Shown here one piece after another: positions 11,307 through 22,320 of a stretch of DNA of 64,000 nt; the stretch's first letter is position 1, and every line of letters begins with the position of its first letter. The stretch is from Stomorhina lunata. Taxonomy: Eukaryota > Arthropoda > Insecta > Diptera > Rhiniidae. The DNA is taken from positions 100,324,813-100,388,812 of the forward strand of contig OW121744.1 in the NCBI GenBank assembly GCA_933228675.1. Reading direction: 5' to 3'. The notes under the pieces are model-generated. The model did no database searches. It saw nothing but the letters and a program-made list of their open reading frames with translations, and was not told the origin of the DNA. Position numbers and translations under genes: made by a program.

Positions 11307-12929
11307 AATTTTTTCTGCTGTAGTCAAGTTTTTGGAGTTCCTGTTTTGTCGATATCTCAGGTGTTTATTTTGATGAATTTTAATAGCGTCCTTCGCAGGA
11401 GATTACCTAAATCCTGATGCATTCGGTAATTTGTGGTAGATATAATTTAGCGTTTAAGCGATGGTATTTTGATCGACAATGATAAAATTCAGGGTGGCCC
11501 AATATCCTAAAATTTTGTGTAAAATCCAGGAGCTCCACAAATCTGATTTTAGCAGACAGACACTCTGCATTAATCTTAATTTTGTGTCTGACTTTTGAAC
11601 ATTATGATAACATTTGAGAATGTATTATATATCAAATTATAGGTAATCTTCCTAGGAAGTACAAAAATGCAGCTAACTACATGATATCCGTTCAAAACCT
11701 ACATATGTATGTAAGTATCTCACATATCAACGAAAATCTAAATTGTTTAATTGCAATTGGGAGAAATCCGTTCACGTTTGACAATTGATCCCTTATAACT
11801 TCGGATAAGATACGATGATGACATTTAGTATAAAGACGTTGTACAATATTGATATTCAGGGCGATAGCGCCTAAAATAAACTTTCTAGAGGGACAATATT
11901 TGACAAAAGTATTTCTGATCTCTTGAAAAGTTCGATATTGAAAATGGGCGAGCTCTATTCACATTTAGTGAAATCTCCCATATAACCCCGACCGGAAATC
12001 GATTTAATGCTGATAAATTAAATCACATTAAAATTGCACAAGGAACTAGAGCAAAACTTTCCAAACATCCATCGGACAGATCGAAAGAACAATACATCCC
12101 AAATATTATTGATGAAGTGTTCATTTTAATTAATTAACTAACTTCAGATTAATAAGTAAATCTTTAATAACTTTTCCGACAAAGCTGATATCCATCCATT
12201 CAAAAGCTATATATTTCACGTATGTATCTAAAACTAAGAGTGTATACCCTATAATGTTAAGGCTTCTATACATTGACAATCATTGTTAAAGCTTTGACCT
12301 AAATCAGTCCGCTTCTCCTAAATCAGTTCCACTTCAGAGTTTTACATAACTAATCAAGAACTTTTATTAGTTGGATAATTCGTACGAATTAAAGTGCACA
12401 ACCCTCACTGGGCACTGTGTTTTTGGGTTGCATGCCGAAATACTTAAACTTCATCAAATCGATGTGCTATTGCAAATGTAAGGGCATCTACATTTTGAAG
12501 CATCTTTTCTGCATGGTTTATCTGGTCTATCGAACTTTATTAAATGTTCGTAAAATATGTGTCTATTTTATTTCGAAGCTACTGGCTGGCTTAAATATGC
12601 ATTCTCTACTTGTAGTCTAGTAATCATTATCTTTCACAAAGGGACCACTTAAAACCCCAAGTGAAGCTTCCCTAGACATCAGCCACCTGCCCAACCTAAC
12701 CTTTGGGTGCATAACTATTCTAGATGATGACGCCACCGAAAAGCTTTTCTTTTTCCGACTCTTAATTTTAAAGACTCTTTGCATATAATACTAGTATAAC
12801 CAAATTTTGCTTGGAATTACATTAAGAACTTTTGCAACACCATTGGTGAAGGGTATCCAAGATTCGGCTAAGCCGAATATACCACTCTTACTTGTTCCTC
12901 TATTTTTTCGATAATATATAAGTTCATTT

Positions 12930-13270
12930 TTTATTTTTTCAAGCAAAAATAAAACTCATTTTTTGACTTATATTTTTTTGAGCAGAAATAAAAGTTTTTT
13001 TTAACATTTATTTTACTGAGCAAAAAAAACAGTTATTTTTGACTTTTGACTTTCGAACAGAAATAAAAGTTATTTGTGTTCGAAAAAATAACTTTTATTC
13101 ACGCTCGAAGTAATAAAAGTAAAAAATAACTGTTATTTTTGCTCGGAAAAACAAAACTTAAAAAATAACTTTTATTTTTGCTCGAAAAAATAAAAGTTAA
13201 AAATAAATGTTATTTTTGCTCAAAAAATAAAAATCAAGAAATAACTGTTATTTTTTTTCTAAAAATAAAA
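12930..13270. repeat. ~39-bp degenerate dyad satellite in the loop
   Basis: Repeats of AATAACTTTTATT-like dyads joined by TTTTTGCTCG. Successive GCTC sites at about 13141, 13180 and 13218 give a period near 39 bp. Confidence 0.75.
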
Positions 13271-13934
13271 ATAAGATTTTTAAAAATCATTTAAGAAAAT
13301 TTTGTCCAAGACTATCAAAATAGTATACTTGGTTTTATTCTCCGACATTTCCTTGAGGTTGCTTTTTTAATCAAAAATACAAAATAACGGTTATTTTCCG
13401 TCCATGGAATTAATATATTGGTAACATGTTTATTAGAAAAGGATTTAAAAACAAAATTTATTAAAATCAGAAGATTTTACGCTTTATCTACTTTAGCGCT
13501 TTTTTGTAGTTTTATGTAAATGTAAGTTATTTGAAAATAATTACTTAAGTGAAGTTAAGCGATATGGTTATATGATTAAAGAAATATCTGAATATGGAAA
13601 CAAAAGTAAGTGTACATAAGTTGCTTTGATCAATGCATTATTGATTTAAAAAACTTAAGCTAAAAAGTAAACGTACATAACATTGATAAAAAAAAAACTA
13701 AATTTTTTATAACGGACTAAACACATTTAAGCGCCTTTGCTTCTGTAATGCACCATATGTCTTAACTCAATTCTCTCTTATGTCGACTTAAGCTACTCTT
13801 CCATATTGCCACAGAAATCACATCAACATAGTGGGAAAAGGTCTACTTAGGATACCTTCCTTATTTAAGTTAGGCATGTTAGCTTGACTGTCCATCGAAG
13901 TATGGCAAAGCCAATTATTCGTTTTATGGGGAAC

Positions 13935-14124
13935 ATCGACTTGGATTATCTCAAGATGAATATGTCGATGACATCAATCTTTTATAAAGCGATAAAGCAC
14001 CTCCAAAAAACATAGTGAATTCAATAGTGATCGCAGTTCCTTTGTCGACAAATTCCGTGAAGGGTGGCATGTGAACATCGATGCAGTGCGGAAATTGACA
14101 ATACAGGGCATTCTTGAACATTAG
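13935..14124 (+). pseudogene. Mariner transposase relic (N-terminal part)
   Basis: Translating by eye gives GLSQDEYVDDINLL, then an in-frame TAA (13986-13988), then SDKAPPKN. After a frameshift it continues EFNSDRSSFVDKFREG and NIDAVRKL. This order matches the helix-turn-helix part of mariner transposases, which normally read like GD-APS, EF-RGR-S--D-FREGRP and NIDAVR-L. The DDE catalytic domain is absent. The fragment is too decayed to be functional and no terminal repeats were identified. It acted in the nucleus as a DNA-binding transposase when intact. Confidence 0.65.
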
Positions 14125-15831
14125 TTCCACTTCAACACATTCGATTTAGCATTAACTGTTAATTATAAGACAAATTTGTTCTCTTGTTCTTTAATTTATC
14201 AATTGTTCAAAAATGGCTCGCTTGAGTATTGTAAAAAAAAACAAGTAAGAGTGGTATATTCGGCTTTGCCGAATCTTGGATACCCTTCACCAATGGTGTT
14301 GCAAAAGTACTTAATGTAATTCCAAGCAAAATTTGGTTATACTAGTGTTATATGCAAAGAGTCTTTAAAATTAAGAGTCGGAAAAAGAAAAGCTTTTCGG
14401 TGGCGTCATCATCTAGAATAGTTATGCACCCAAAGGTTAGGTTGGGCAGGTGGCTGATGTCTAGGGAAGCTTCACTTGAGTTTTTAAGTGGTCCCTTTGT
14501 GAAAGATAATGATTTCTAGACTACAAGTAGAGAATGCATATTTAAGCCAGCCAGTAGCTTCGAAATAAAATAGACACATATTTTACGAACATTTAATAAA
14601 GTTCGATAGACCAGATAAACCATGCAGAAAAGATGCTTCAAAATGTAGATGCCCTTACATTTGCAATAGCACATCGATTTGATGAAGTTTAAGTATTCTG
14701 GCAGGCAACCCAAAAACACAGTGCCCAGTGAGGGTTGTGCACTTTAATTGGTACGAATTATCCAACTAGTAAAAGTTCTTGATTAGTTATGTAAAACTCT
14801 GAAGTGGAACTGATTTAGGAGAAGCGGACTGATTTAGGTCAAAGCTTTAACAATGATTGTCAATGTATACAAGCCTTAACATTATAGGGTATACACTCTT
14901 AGTTTTAGATACATACGTGAAATATATAGCTTTTGAATGGATGGATATCAGCTTTGTCGGAAAAGTTATTAAAGATTTACTTATTAATCTGAAGTTAGTT
15001 AATTAATTAAAATGAACACTTCATCAATAATATTTGGGATGTATTGTTCTTTCGATCTGTCCGATGGATGTTTGGAAAGTTTTGCTCTAGTTCCTTGTGC
15101 AATTTTAATGTGATTTAATTTATCAGCATTAAATCGATTCCCGGTCGGGGTTATATGGGAGATTTCACTAAATGTGAATAGAGCTCGCCCATTTTCAATA
15201 TCGAACTTTTCAAGAGATCAGAAATACTTTTGTCAAATATTGTCCCTCTAGAAAGTTTATTTTAGGCGCTATCGCCCTGAATATCAATATTGTACAACGT
15301 CTTTATACTAAATGTCATCATCGTATCTTAGGCGAAGTTATAAGGGATCAATTGTCAAACGTGAACGGATTTCTCCTAATTGCAATTAAACAATTTAAAT
15401 TTTCGTTGATATGTGAGATACTTACATACATATGTAGGTTTTGAACGGATATCATGTAGTTAGCTGCATTTTTGTACTTCCTAGGAAGATTACCTATAAT
15501 TTGATATATAATACATTCTCAAATGTTATCATAATGTTCAAAAGTCAGACACAAAATTAAGATTAATGCAGAGTGTCTGTCTGCTAAAATCTGATTTGTC
15601 TAGCTGCTGGATTTTACACAAAATTTTAGGATATTGGGCCACCCTGAATTTTATCATTGTCGATCAAAACACCATCGCTTAAACGATAAATTATATCTAC
15701 CACAAATTACCGAATGCATCAGGATTTAGGTAATCTCCTGCGAAGGACGCTATTAAAATTCATCAAAATAAACACCTGAGATATCGACAAAACAGCAACT
15801 CCAAAAACTTGACTACAACAGAAAAAATTAC

Positions 15832-15918
15832 AGACAGGTAGACGGACGGACAAAAAAACAGACGGACGGACAAACAAACAGACGGACGGACAGACAGACA
15901 AACAGACGGACGGACGGA
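15832..15918 (-). repeat. (GTCY)n microsatellite, right arm tract 2
   Basis: GACA/GACG run on the plus strand, counterpart of 11206-11306. Confidence 0.9.
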
Positions 15919-16670
15919 GGTCGCGAAATCGATTCTCCTGCCGATTCTAAGTTGTTCGGTACAGTTTGAATGGTATTCGTAATCAGATTTGTGGAGTATA
16001 AATTTTAGAAAATCCTCACACAAAGAACGATGTCAAATTTCATCACAATCGGCCCATAAACACCTGAGATATCGCTGAAACAATACTTACGAAATGTAAA
16101 CAAAATTTCTTAGACACGTACTTTGGGCAATTTGCTGTACATCAAATGTAGTGTTATTGCGATATCTCAATTGTTTATGGACCGCTTTTGATAAAATTTA
16201 ATAACGTGCTTGGCGGCGGAATTTTCCAAAATCTGATATAAAATTTATGTAGGTCCGTGCTAAAGGAGGATGGTTTTTCCTATTTCTGCATTCCATTTTT
16301 TCAACAAACATTCTCTAATGCGAACTTTGGGCAATTTGCGATACATCAAATTCAGTGTTTTGGCGATATCTCAGTTGTTTATGGACCGATTTTGATAAAG
16401 AGTGCTTTGGGAAACTATTTCCTACAATCTGATATATAATATGTTATCACATGTACACCAGGAGTATCTTTTTTCTCTTGTTATTTAAATGTGTGTTTCA
16501 ATCAAAAATTTTAAAATTTTCGTCTAATTTTTGGTATTTTTTCGATATTTTCGGTGTTTATAAACCGATTTTAATGAAATTTAATAGCGTTCATTGCGGG
16601 AGAATTTCCTAAAATCTGATATATAATTTATGTAAGAACATCCTCCAGGGGCTTTAGAAACTTGATTTCA

Positions 16671-16716
16671 ACAGACAGACAGACAGACGGACAGACAGAC
16701 AGACAGACAGACGGAC
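16671..16716 (-). repeat. (GTCY)n microsatellite, right arm tract 1
   Basis: GACA/GACG run on the plus strand, counterpart of 10376-10445 but about 24 bp shorter. Confidence 0.95.
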
Positions 16717-16853
16717 ATCGCTTAATCGATTCTCCTCCCGATTCTGAGTCGATCGGTATAATTTTTATGGGGTCTACGGTCACTAATAAAAAAATTACAA
16801 ACGGAATCACAAACTTATAATACCCTTTCACCTATTGGTGAAGGGTATAAAAA

Positions 16854-17203
16854 TTTGTTTGTTCTTGGTGAGTCAAAGGACTTGTATAAATTCGGTTAAG
16901 ATTCATGGATATACTTATGCTTAAGAAACGAAAACAAAAAAACAATCGACTGTAATGCTCGCCGGGTTTTCGGTCGAATGGATGAAGTGGCCACTGTTTC
17001 ACTTTAACAACCTAGAACTGTCAATTCTGAGAAGTACACGACCTGTTATTTGTCAGAAGTCTTTTAAGGAATTCGTAAAACTAACCCCCGAAGTCGAATT
17101 ATTATCCATCATGACAATACGAGCTCTCAGATATCTCGTCAAACTAGTCAACTTTTCAAAAGCCAAAACATAGAATTGACGACTACGTACAGGCATGGTA
17201 GCC
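16854..17203. other. Unique interval between transposons
   Basis: Moderately balanced composition. A 72-residue open frame lies at 16955-17173 but has no recognisable domain, splice signals or family resemblance, so it is not called as a gene. Confidence 0.4.
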
Positions 17204-17239
17204 AATAATTCGAGTAAGCTAAATTCAATGGTGCTAATC

Positions 17240-18159
17240 TAGGGTTGCCAGACACAAATCCTGAAAAAGCTGGACAAAAGGGGAAAAAAAGCTTGACAAC
17301 TCAAAAATTAGCTGGACATTATTTAGTAATAAAAAAAAACTTGCTTTATTAATTTGCTTCGATGAATCTTTAAATTTTTGATAAACCGAATTGTGAATAC
17401 CGTAATTAACAGCAGCGATATCGAGAGACGCTGCAGCTTAGGCATCTGAAACAATTTTCAACAGAAAACACATGCTACTCGCTTTTGTCGATGTAATTGA
17501 TATGATAGGATGCACATTGCGTGATTTTACTGCCGCCTTTTCAAGTATCGAGAAGGAATCTAATAAAATGGGTCTAGTTGTCAACGAATCAAAACCAAAT
17601 AAGCAGGCAATCCTCAAGAATTGGACCACATGTGATCGCTGTGAACTACAGCTACGAGGTTGTAAAAGAATTTGTTTACCTTGGTACCGCCGTCAACATA
17701 AATATAGACATAATTTTCGAAATCAAATTTGCCAACAGATGCTATTTTGGCATAGGCAGACAGATAAGAAATAAAGCTCTCTCGGTAAGGTATTAACCTA
17801 CGCTCTAAAAAACGCTTATACTAGCCGTGTTATTGCGCACATGGAATTCTAAAATATACTCGGCCTTGGATCTTAACAGGTTTATGATATAGGCCATTTA
17901 AGTAAATACAATGGGGAAATTTGATAGAAGGTAATTTTATTACAAAATGAACATAAGACTTAAGTAAAAATAAAAAAAATACACTTTTGCAAAAGTTTTA
18001 ATTGCGTTCTTTTTCATAAAAATAGTTTTTCTTTAAAAATATTAAAAAAAAATTAAATTCTTCAACTTTTAGCTGGACAAATTTAATTTTCGCTTGACAC
18101 TAGACAAGCACGAAAAAAGCTGAACAATCCAGTCCAATCCAGCTTGACTGGCAACCCTA
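17240..18159. mobile_element. Non-autonomous hAT-like element
   Basis: 920 bp bounded by perfect 12-bp inverted repeats TAGGGTTGCCAG / CTGGCAACCCTA and by an exact 8-bp direct repeat TGCTAATC (17232-17239 and 18160-18167). An 8-bp target duplication is the hallmark of hAT elements. Subterminal AGCTGGACA / AGCTTGACA motifs occur several times at both ends, also usual for hAT. Instead of a hAT transposase the interior carries a decayed reverse-transcriptase fragment. Confidence 0.8.
17421..17845 (+). pseudogene. Decayed non-LTR reverse transcriptase fragment
   Basis: The translation ETIF...LLAFVDVIDMIG, then AAFSSIEKESNKMGL, then (after a frameshift near 17590-17640) EVVKEFVYLGTAVN and ANRCYFGIGRQ, and finally TLILAVLL follows the order of a RTE-like dipteran RT from the palm into the thumb region. 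The catalytic YADD position reads FVDV, so one aspartate is lost. There is an in-frame stop near 17436 and at least two frameshifts. It lies wholly inside the hAT-like element, so it was captured by it or inserted into it. Confidence 0.7.
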
Positions 18160-18167
18160 TGCTAATC

Positions 18168-18352
18168 GTTTTCTTAGAATAGCTCAAAAAAATTTATTTC
18201 CAAAACTACTCTTTGTAATAAAAAATAATTAAGGCTTCTGTTTATTTTCCAAGAAAAAATATTATTAATTATTAATATTAAATATTATTAAATATTTATT
18301 TCGCAATCTTCTACATTTTTTATAACGTTATATCTCGGAAACTAAAAAATGG
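18168..18352. other. AT-rich interior of the outer TIR element
   Basis: Includes ATTATTAAT-type low complexity; no gene. Confidence 0.4.
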
Positions 18353-18483
18353 TTAGCACCATTGAATTCAGCATACTCGAATTATCTTTACTCACTAGGT
18401 CTCCTTTTGTTGGGGTTTTTAACTAGCACAGTGTTATTTTTGCTAAAATTTTAGGAAGATTTTGAAAATCGTCTAAAAAAGTA

Positions 18484-19039
18484 CAGGGTGGCCCAAAAGT
18501 CGCGAACGGATTTGAAAAATTAATAACTTCTCTAATTTAATTATTATTATTATTTTTCTTTTAAGGACTTGTAAAATCAATCTGGGAGATTAATTATGAA
18601 AGGTTACCACGTTATCCAGCGAACCAAAATCATAGAACTTTATTTTGAACATCATCAACGATCAATAATTCAAACTCAACGAGCCTATCGTCGTCATTTT
18701 AATGTGCGGAATTCACCATCCGAAACAATGATTCGACGCTTAGTGACACGTTTTCAGGAACAAGGCTCAGTGAGGAATCTTCCACGAAGCGGAAGACCAC
18801 ATTCTGTTATTAGTAAAGCAAATATTCAACGCGTTCTGGAGAGTGTTGAGGAGAATCCTGAAACATCAACTCGAAGGCGCTCTGCTGAGCTCGGCGGTTT
18901 TTACGCAAAATATTAAAGGGAATTTTACATCTTTTCACATACAAGGTGCAGTTAGTGCAAGAACTAAAACCATGAGATTCCCAAGAACGATTAATTTATG
19001 CAGTTTGCTTTCCCCCTTCGGCCTTTTTGGGCCACCCTG
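18484..19039 (+). mobile_element. Deleted Tc1/mariner-superfamily element
   Basis: Inverted termini CAGGGTGGCCCAAAA (18484-18498) and TTTTGGGCCACCCTG (19025-19039) are perfect complements and are flanked on each side by TA (18482-18483, 19040-19041), the duplication made by this superfamily. At 556 bp it retains only the 5' half of a transposase gene. Confidence 0.9.
18596..19002 (+). pseudogene. Tc1/mariner transposase, DUF4817-type helix-turn-helix, truncated
   Basis: The reading frame from ATG 18596 encodes a helix-turn-helix region (QRAYRRHFN, then IRRLVTRFQEQGSV, then LPRSGRP), followed by ANIQRVLESVEENPETSTRRR. This is the DUF4817 pattern seen in insect Tc1/mariner transposases. Around 18895 the frame shifts; the other frame continues LRKILKGILHLFTYKVQLVQ and ELKP and then reaches a stop. 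The entire catalytic DDE domain is deleted, so the remnant could at most bind DNA. Its close relative is the longer element at 61866-63132. Confidence 0.85.
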
Positions 19040-19041
19040 TA

Positions 19042-20158
19042 CATATTACTTTTAATGGTTTTAGATAGCAAACTAAAGCAAAATCACATAGGGAATGAAA
19101 ACGATATCATTTATAACCGATTTGCATCAAAATTTCTCAAAAATCTCTTTATTAGCTGCGAACACGAAAGTTTTATATAAAAACATTTTACTAAAGCATA
19201 TCGCGAATTTGGCACAAAATTGATTAGGAATAGTTATAGATCTGATGCGCATCAAAATAATCTAAAAAAAATACCATGAAGCTTATTATAAGCTGTACTT
19301 ATCTGAATCGAGATGATGACCGTTAGACTAGACTATTACAAGTTTTAAGTTTGATATTAACTACGATCTCTTCACTATAATCGGGTGTACAAATTAGACA
19401 ATTATCGGTCGTTTAGATCACGATAGTGAACCATGATCTAAATTGGTAAGAAGTCTATATGATATATTTATATTATTATGTATTATCTTTCTAAAAATAA
19501 AGTATATTATGAAGAATACTTCCTAGGCCGTGATCTTATGATTATTAAGTCTACAGACTATAATTTAGAATGTAATCTAAACTCTGATAATAATTGTTTC
19601 CGACAGTCTACATTATGATGTTTATATAATGTTTATGTTTTAATATTTTGTAAACCATTGCCAATACTAAACTAATAGTGCCACCTTCAAGCTCAGTAGG
19701 GTACTCACAAATTATTGTTTATTAAAGAGAGCAACTAAATACTTAAATGTCCATAATACGAGTCTTACAGATCTAGTATTTCCCAGCAAAAGCAGAGTAT
19801 CTATCTCTAAGCATGAGCAGAGAGTTAAGTAGTTCTTCGATTTCAAAACATATCTATCTCATAGATATCTACGCATTGGTACGAACGTTGGTATTAACAA
19901 CCGATAAGAAAAATGCGTTAGTTTTTCATATTTGTCTCCTCTACACAATTTTATTAGAGTTACACCCTTTCGGATTGTTGTTGTTGGCTGCCTACATACG
20001 ACAGACGACAGAAAAACATGTTTACAACAATTTTTTAATGTTTTCCTACCTATTTGTTAATAACAATAACAAAAGGTAGTAAAACTGACTGAAATATTAA
20101 TGAATGCAGTTTATTTTACTATTTAAGTTTAAAGCGGAAGAGATATTAGAGATCAGTT
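19042..20158. other. Unique interval with GATTATA-like low complexity
   Basis: 19330-19580 holds degenerate ATCATAATCTAAAC-like runs, also seen at 21880-22260, 44030-44140 and 56270-56350. An 88-residue frame at 19813-20079 has no recognisable features and is not called. Confidence 0.45.
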
Positions 20159-21062
20159 CCCAGTCAGCATTTAGAAGATTATTTTTTGAAAAATCACCCC
20201 AATGAGTCTTTTTTAACCAGTTTGGAAGACCAAAAAACGATTTGTCATCTGCGCGATTAAAAAACTAGTCGAAGTAGATTCGCGCTTATGCTTTAGAATT
20301 TACTATTTAAAAATACAATAACAAAAAGCATATTCATTAAAAATCAAACATTTAAGGGATTGAAAATCGATAGTTTGTAACGCTATTTTGCAAACAGATT
20401 TTGCACAGTTAGATGATTAAAAGGTTAGTCCTATGGTGTTGGTTTTGAAATACTTTTTAACGAGCATAGATAATGGGTGCTGTAGCTAAGTGGGTTAGCA
20501 CGCCGACTACTAAACATAAGATATAATTTTTAGCCTGAGTTCGATCCCAGTTCGCGGCCGTCGATAAAAAATAAATAAAATAACAAGAAATAGCTCAACT
20601 TCTTCAGTGTTCTAAAAATAGACTTTACTTTACCACACTTCATCTCTCTAACACACTCTACATATGTAAAATTGTAAAGGCAATGTTACTTTTTTTTGAA
20701 TCAACTGAAAAAATAATCAAAATTGAGTAAAAAATGACTCGAAAATGACTCGTAAAAGATTCATAAAGGTACTCATAAAAGATTCTCTCAAGGGAGTCGC
20801 GGCTAGGGTACCATTTTCTCCCGAAGGCACAGTCTTTTTCGAATCAAAAATGATAGCATATTCGATTGTTTTAATCGTTCGCTTTGGTCGAAAAATGAGT
20901 CAAATATGATCAGAAATTAACAAAAATGCTGACTGGGCATTTTCTCCCGAAGGCACAGTCTTTTTCGAATCGAAAATTATAGCATATTCGATTGTTTTAA
21001 TCGTCCGCGGCAGTCGAAAAAGAGTTAAATATGATCAGAAAATAGCAAAAATGCTGACTGGG
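20159..21062. mobile_element. TIR element with duplicated right end
   Basis: Perfect 14-bp inverted termini CCCAGTCAGCATTT (20159-20172) and its complement (21049-21062). A ~126-bp segment starting ATTTTCTCCCGAAGG occurs twice in tandem at the right end (about 20813-20938 and 20939-21062), each copy closing with the terminal sequence ATGCTGACTGGG. No transposase frame; superfamily not identified. The target duplication is not clear (only TT on each side). Confidence 0.7.
20474..20565 (+). repeat. tRNA-derived SINE-like segment
   Basis: GGGTGCTGTAGCTAAGTGG carries an A-box-like TAGCTAAGTGG, and about 55 bp later GAGTTCGATCC fits the RNA polymerase III B box. The T stem does not pair well and no anticodon arm is convincing, so it is not a working tRNA. 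An A-rich tail (ATAAAAAATAAATAAAAT) follows. It lies inside the 20159-21062 TIR element. Confidence 0.55.
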
Positions 21063-22267
21063 TTATTGCAGCTGTAGTTGTAGTCACTGTTGGGTCTGAG
21101 TTTGAATGTTGCTGCAATCATTTGTTTGATTAGAAGATGATGACTAGGTGTGAAATGTGGTAATTAAAGGCCACATATGAATATGTATGTATTAAAAATT
21201 TAAGTGGGCTAGAGTTACATACTTCAGTCTAAATAAAGGGGAAGTGGGACTGTATATAAATATAAGATCGTGTGTTTAGAAAAGGTTGAAATAAAAACTA
21301 AAAGATTTTTAGGTAAAACTTTTAAATTTTCTAAAAATGTTGGTTGAAACTAATTTCTTTACATTATTACATTTCAAACTTAAGATCATAATTATTAAGT
21401 TAACGATCAGCTGTTTCTTTTCGAACCCTCCTAAAGTGTTTCTTGAAATACTTTAACAAATTTCAAAAAATTGTTTATTATTTAGCAATTCATCTGATAC
21501 ACTTTTAACCCAATTTTAAAAGTCATTTTCAAAAAATGTGGTATATTTTTGTATTATTTGTTGACTTAACAAAAAAATAATTTGTTTTTCTACATGAAAC
21601 TTATGATGACGATAATGATGATGAGTTTAAGAATGACAACGACGACGATGATGATGATAATGACGTTTATAATGACGAACCTTAATCGTAAGCTAAATTA
21701 CTTTTTTTACACAAAATATTTTCCCCTAAAGTATTTTAGGTTAAAATGCTTGTGTATAAACAAAAAAAATTATGAAGTGCTGGAGAGATAAGATAATGAT
21801 GGGTTAATTGAAATGCGTAAGAGGGAGATTACAATGAAAGCTACAAGCGACAAAACGACATAATACTCTTTTTAAGGAAAAGTTATTATTATAATCAGAG
21901 TTTAGATTATAACTAATATATATATATAAGTTTAGATTATAATATTAATCGTAGTCTTGAAAATAATTGAGAATAAAATTGAGATAATAGTCAGAATCTT
22001 AATCTAAATCACTAACAAGATCATCGATTTTATCATAAACTTTATGCTATGATAAAACGTTTTTTAGATCATAATCATTACCATACTATAGATAATTATC
22101 TAGGTCATAAATCAGGTGAAAGCCTCTATCATAGTCTAAGTAGTGCATACGACACATCATATACCTACTTCATCAAAATAGATTATAGTGAAGGTTACAG
22201 TTTAATGAGTGATTCATAGTCCATATCAAAGCATATCATCTAAGGGACTATAAAAAATGTTTTATTA
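21063..22267. other. Unique interval with simple repeats
   Basis: Contains a GAT/GAC trinucleotide run (about 21600-21665), a short TA run (21920-21930) and GATTATAGTCTAAG-like low complexity (21890-22260). The acidic and methionine-rich frames over the GAT run are not supported as genes. Confidence 0.5.
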
Positions 22268-22320
22268 CCTACTAGTTGACCCGGCAAACGTTGTTTTTCT
22301 TTCAAAATTTATCCATATAA
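22268..22320 (+). repeat. Dispersed-repeat end motif (GACCCGGCAAACG)
   Basis: CCTACTAGTTGACCCGGC followed by AAACGTTGTTTTTC resembles the conserved terminus of a widespread insect dispersed repeat, which I recall only by its motif. The 29-bp array begins within about 50 bp of it. Confidence 0.4.

Larger units (their letters stand above)
10239..12896 (+). mobile_element. Left arm of a 6.6-kb inverted repeat (GTCY-type dispersed element)
   Basis: Starts TTTTTATACCCTTCACC and ends in a hairpin-like ATTCGGCTAAGCCGAAT followed by ACCACTCTTACTTGTT. It contains two GTC(C/T) tracts (10376-10445 and 11206-11306). Between and around them are diverged internal repeats of a ~190-bp module that includes ATCAAAATCGG and a CATAAAC...GATATCG segment. 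Dispersed dipteran elements of the mini-me kind are known to carry (GTCY)n tracts; assignment to that group is inference. No transposase or RT frame is intact. The reverse complement is present at 14240-16853 with only scattered differences. Confidence 0.85.
12897..14239. other. Loop between the inverted arms
   Basis: 1343 bp not shared with the arms. It holds a short satellite (12930-13270), an AT-rich stretch without features (13280-13930) and a mariner relic (13935-14124). Confidence 0.8.
14240..16853 (-). mobile_element. Right arm of the 6.6-kb inverted repeat
   Basis: Reverse complement of 10239-12896, from AACAAGTAAGAGTGG to the mirrored TATACCC end at 16842-16853. Differences from the left arm are mainly GTCY tract length, small indels and scattered substitutions. 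The 67-residue frames at 12417-12620 and 14516-14719 are the same non-coding segment in both arms. Confidence 0.9.
17204..18386. mobile_element. TIR transposon, interrupted by a hAT-like element
   Basis: Terminal inverted repeats of 34 bp (17204-17237 and 18353-18386) match at about 31 of 34 positions; the left one starts AATAATTCGAGTAAGC. Removing the nested element at 17240-18159 plus one copy of its target duplication joins GGTGCTAATC to GTTTTCTTAG. That resembles the GGTGCTAACCATTTTTTAG inside the right TIR, so the inverted repeat continues past the insertion. No transposase frame of its own is visible; superfamily unknown. Confidence 0.7.

Noticed and set aside
10261..11373. Frames with CLSVCLSV and similar runs
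   Set aside because: Translations of the (GTCY)n microsatellite.
12417..14719. 67-residue frame present in both arms (YLNFIKSMCYCKC)
   Set aside because: Identical non-coding arm sequence in inverted copies; no domain, and conservation is explained by recent arm duplication.
16955..17173. 72-residue frame MLAGFSVEW
   Set aside because: No recognisable family, splice signals or neighbours supporting a gene; length is within chance for this composition.
19813..20079. 88-residue frame with hydrophobic stretch
   Set aside because: AT-rich chance frame; no promoter, splice or homology pattern seen.
20474..20565. Functional tRNA gene
   Set aside because: A and B boxes are present, but the T stem and anticodon arm do not pair; better explained as a SINE head.
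21582..21791. Methionine-rich frame and overlapping acidic frame
   Set aside because: Both arise from a GAT/GAC simple repeat.
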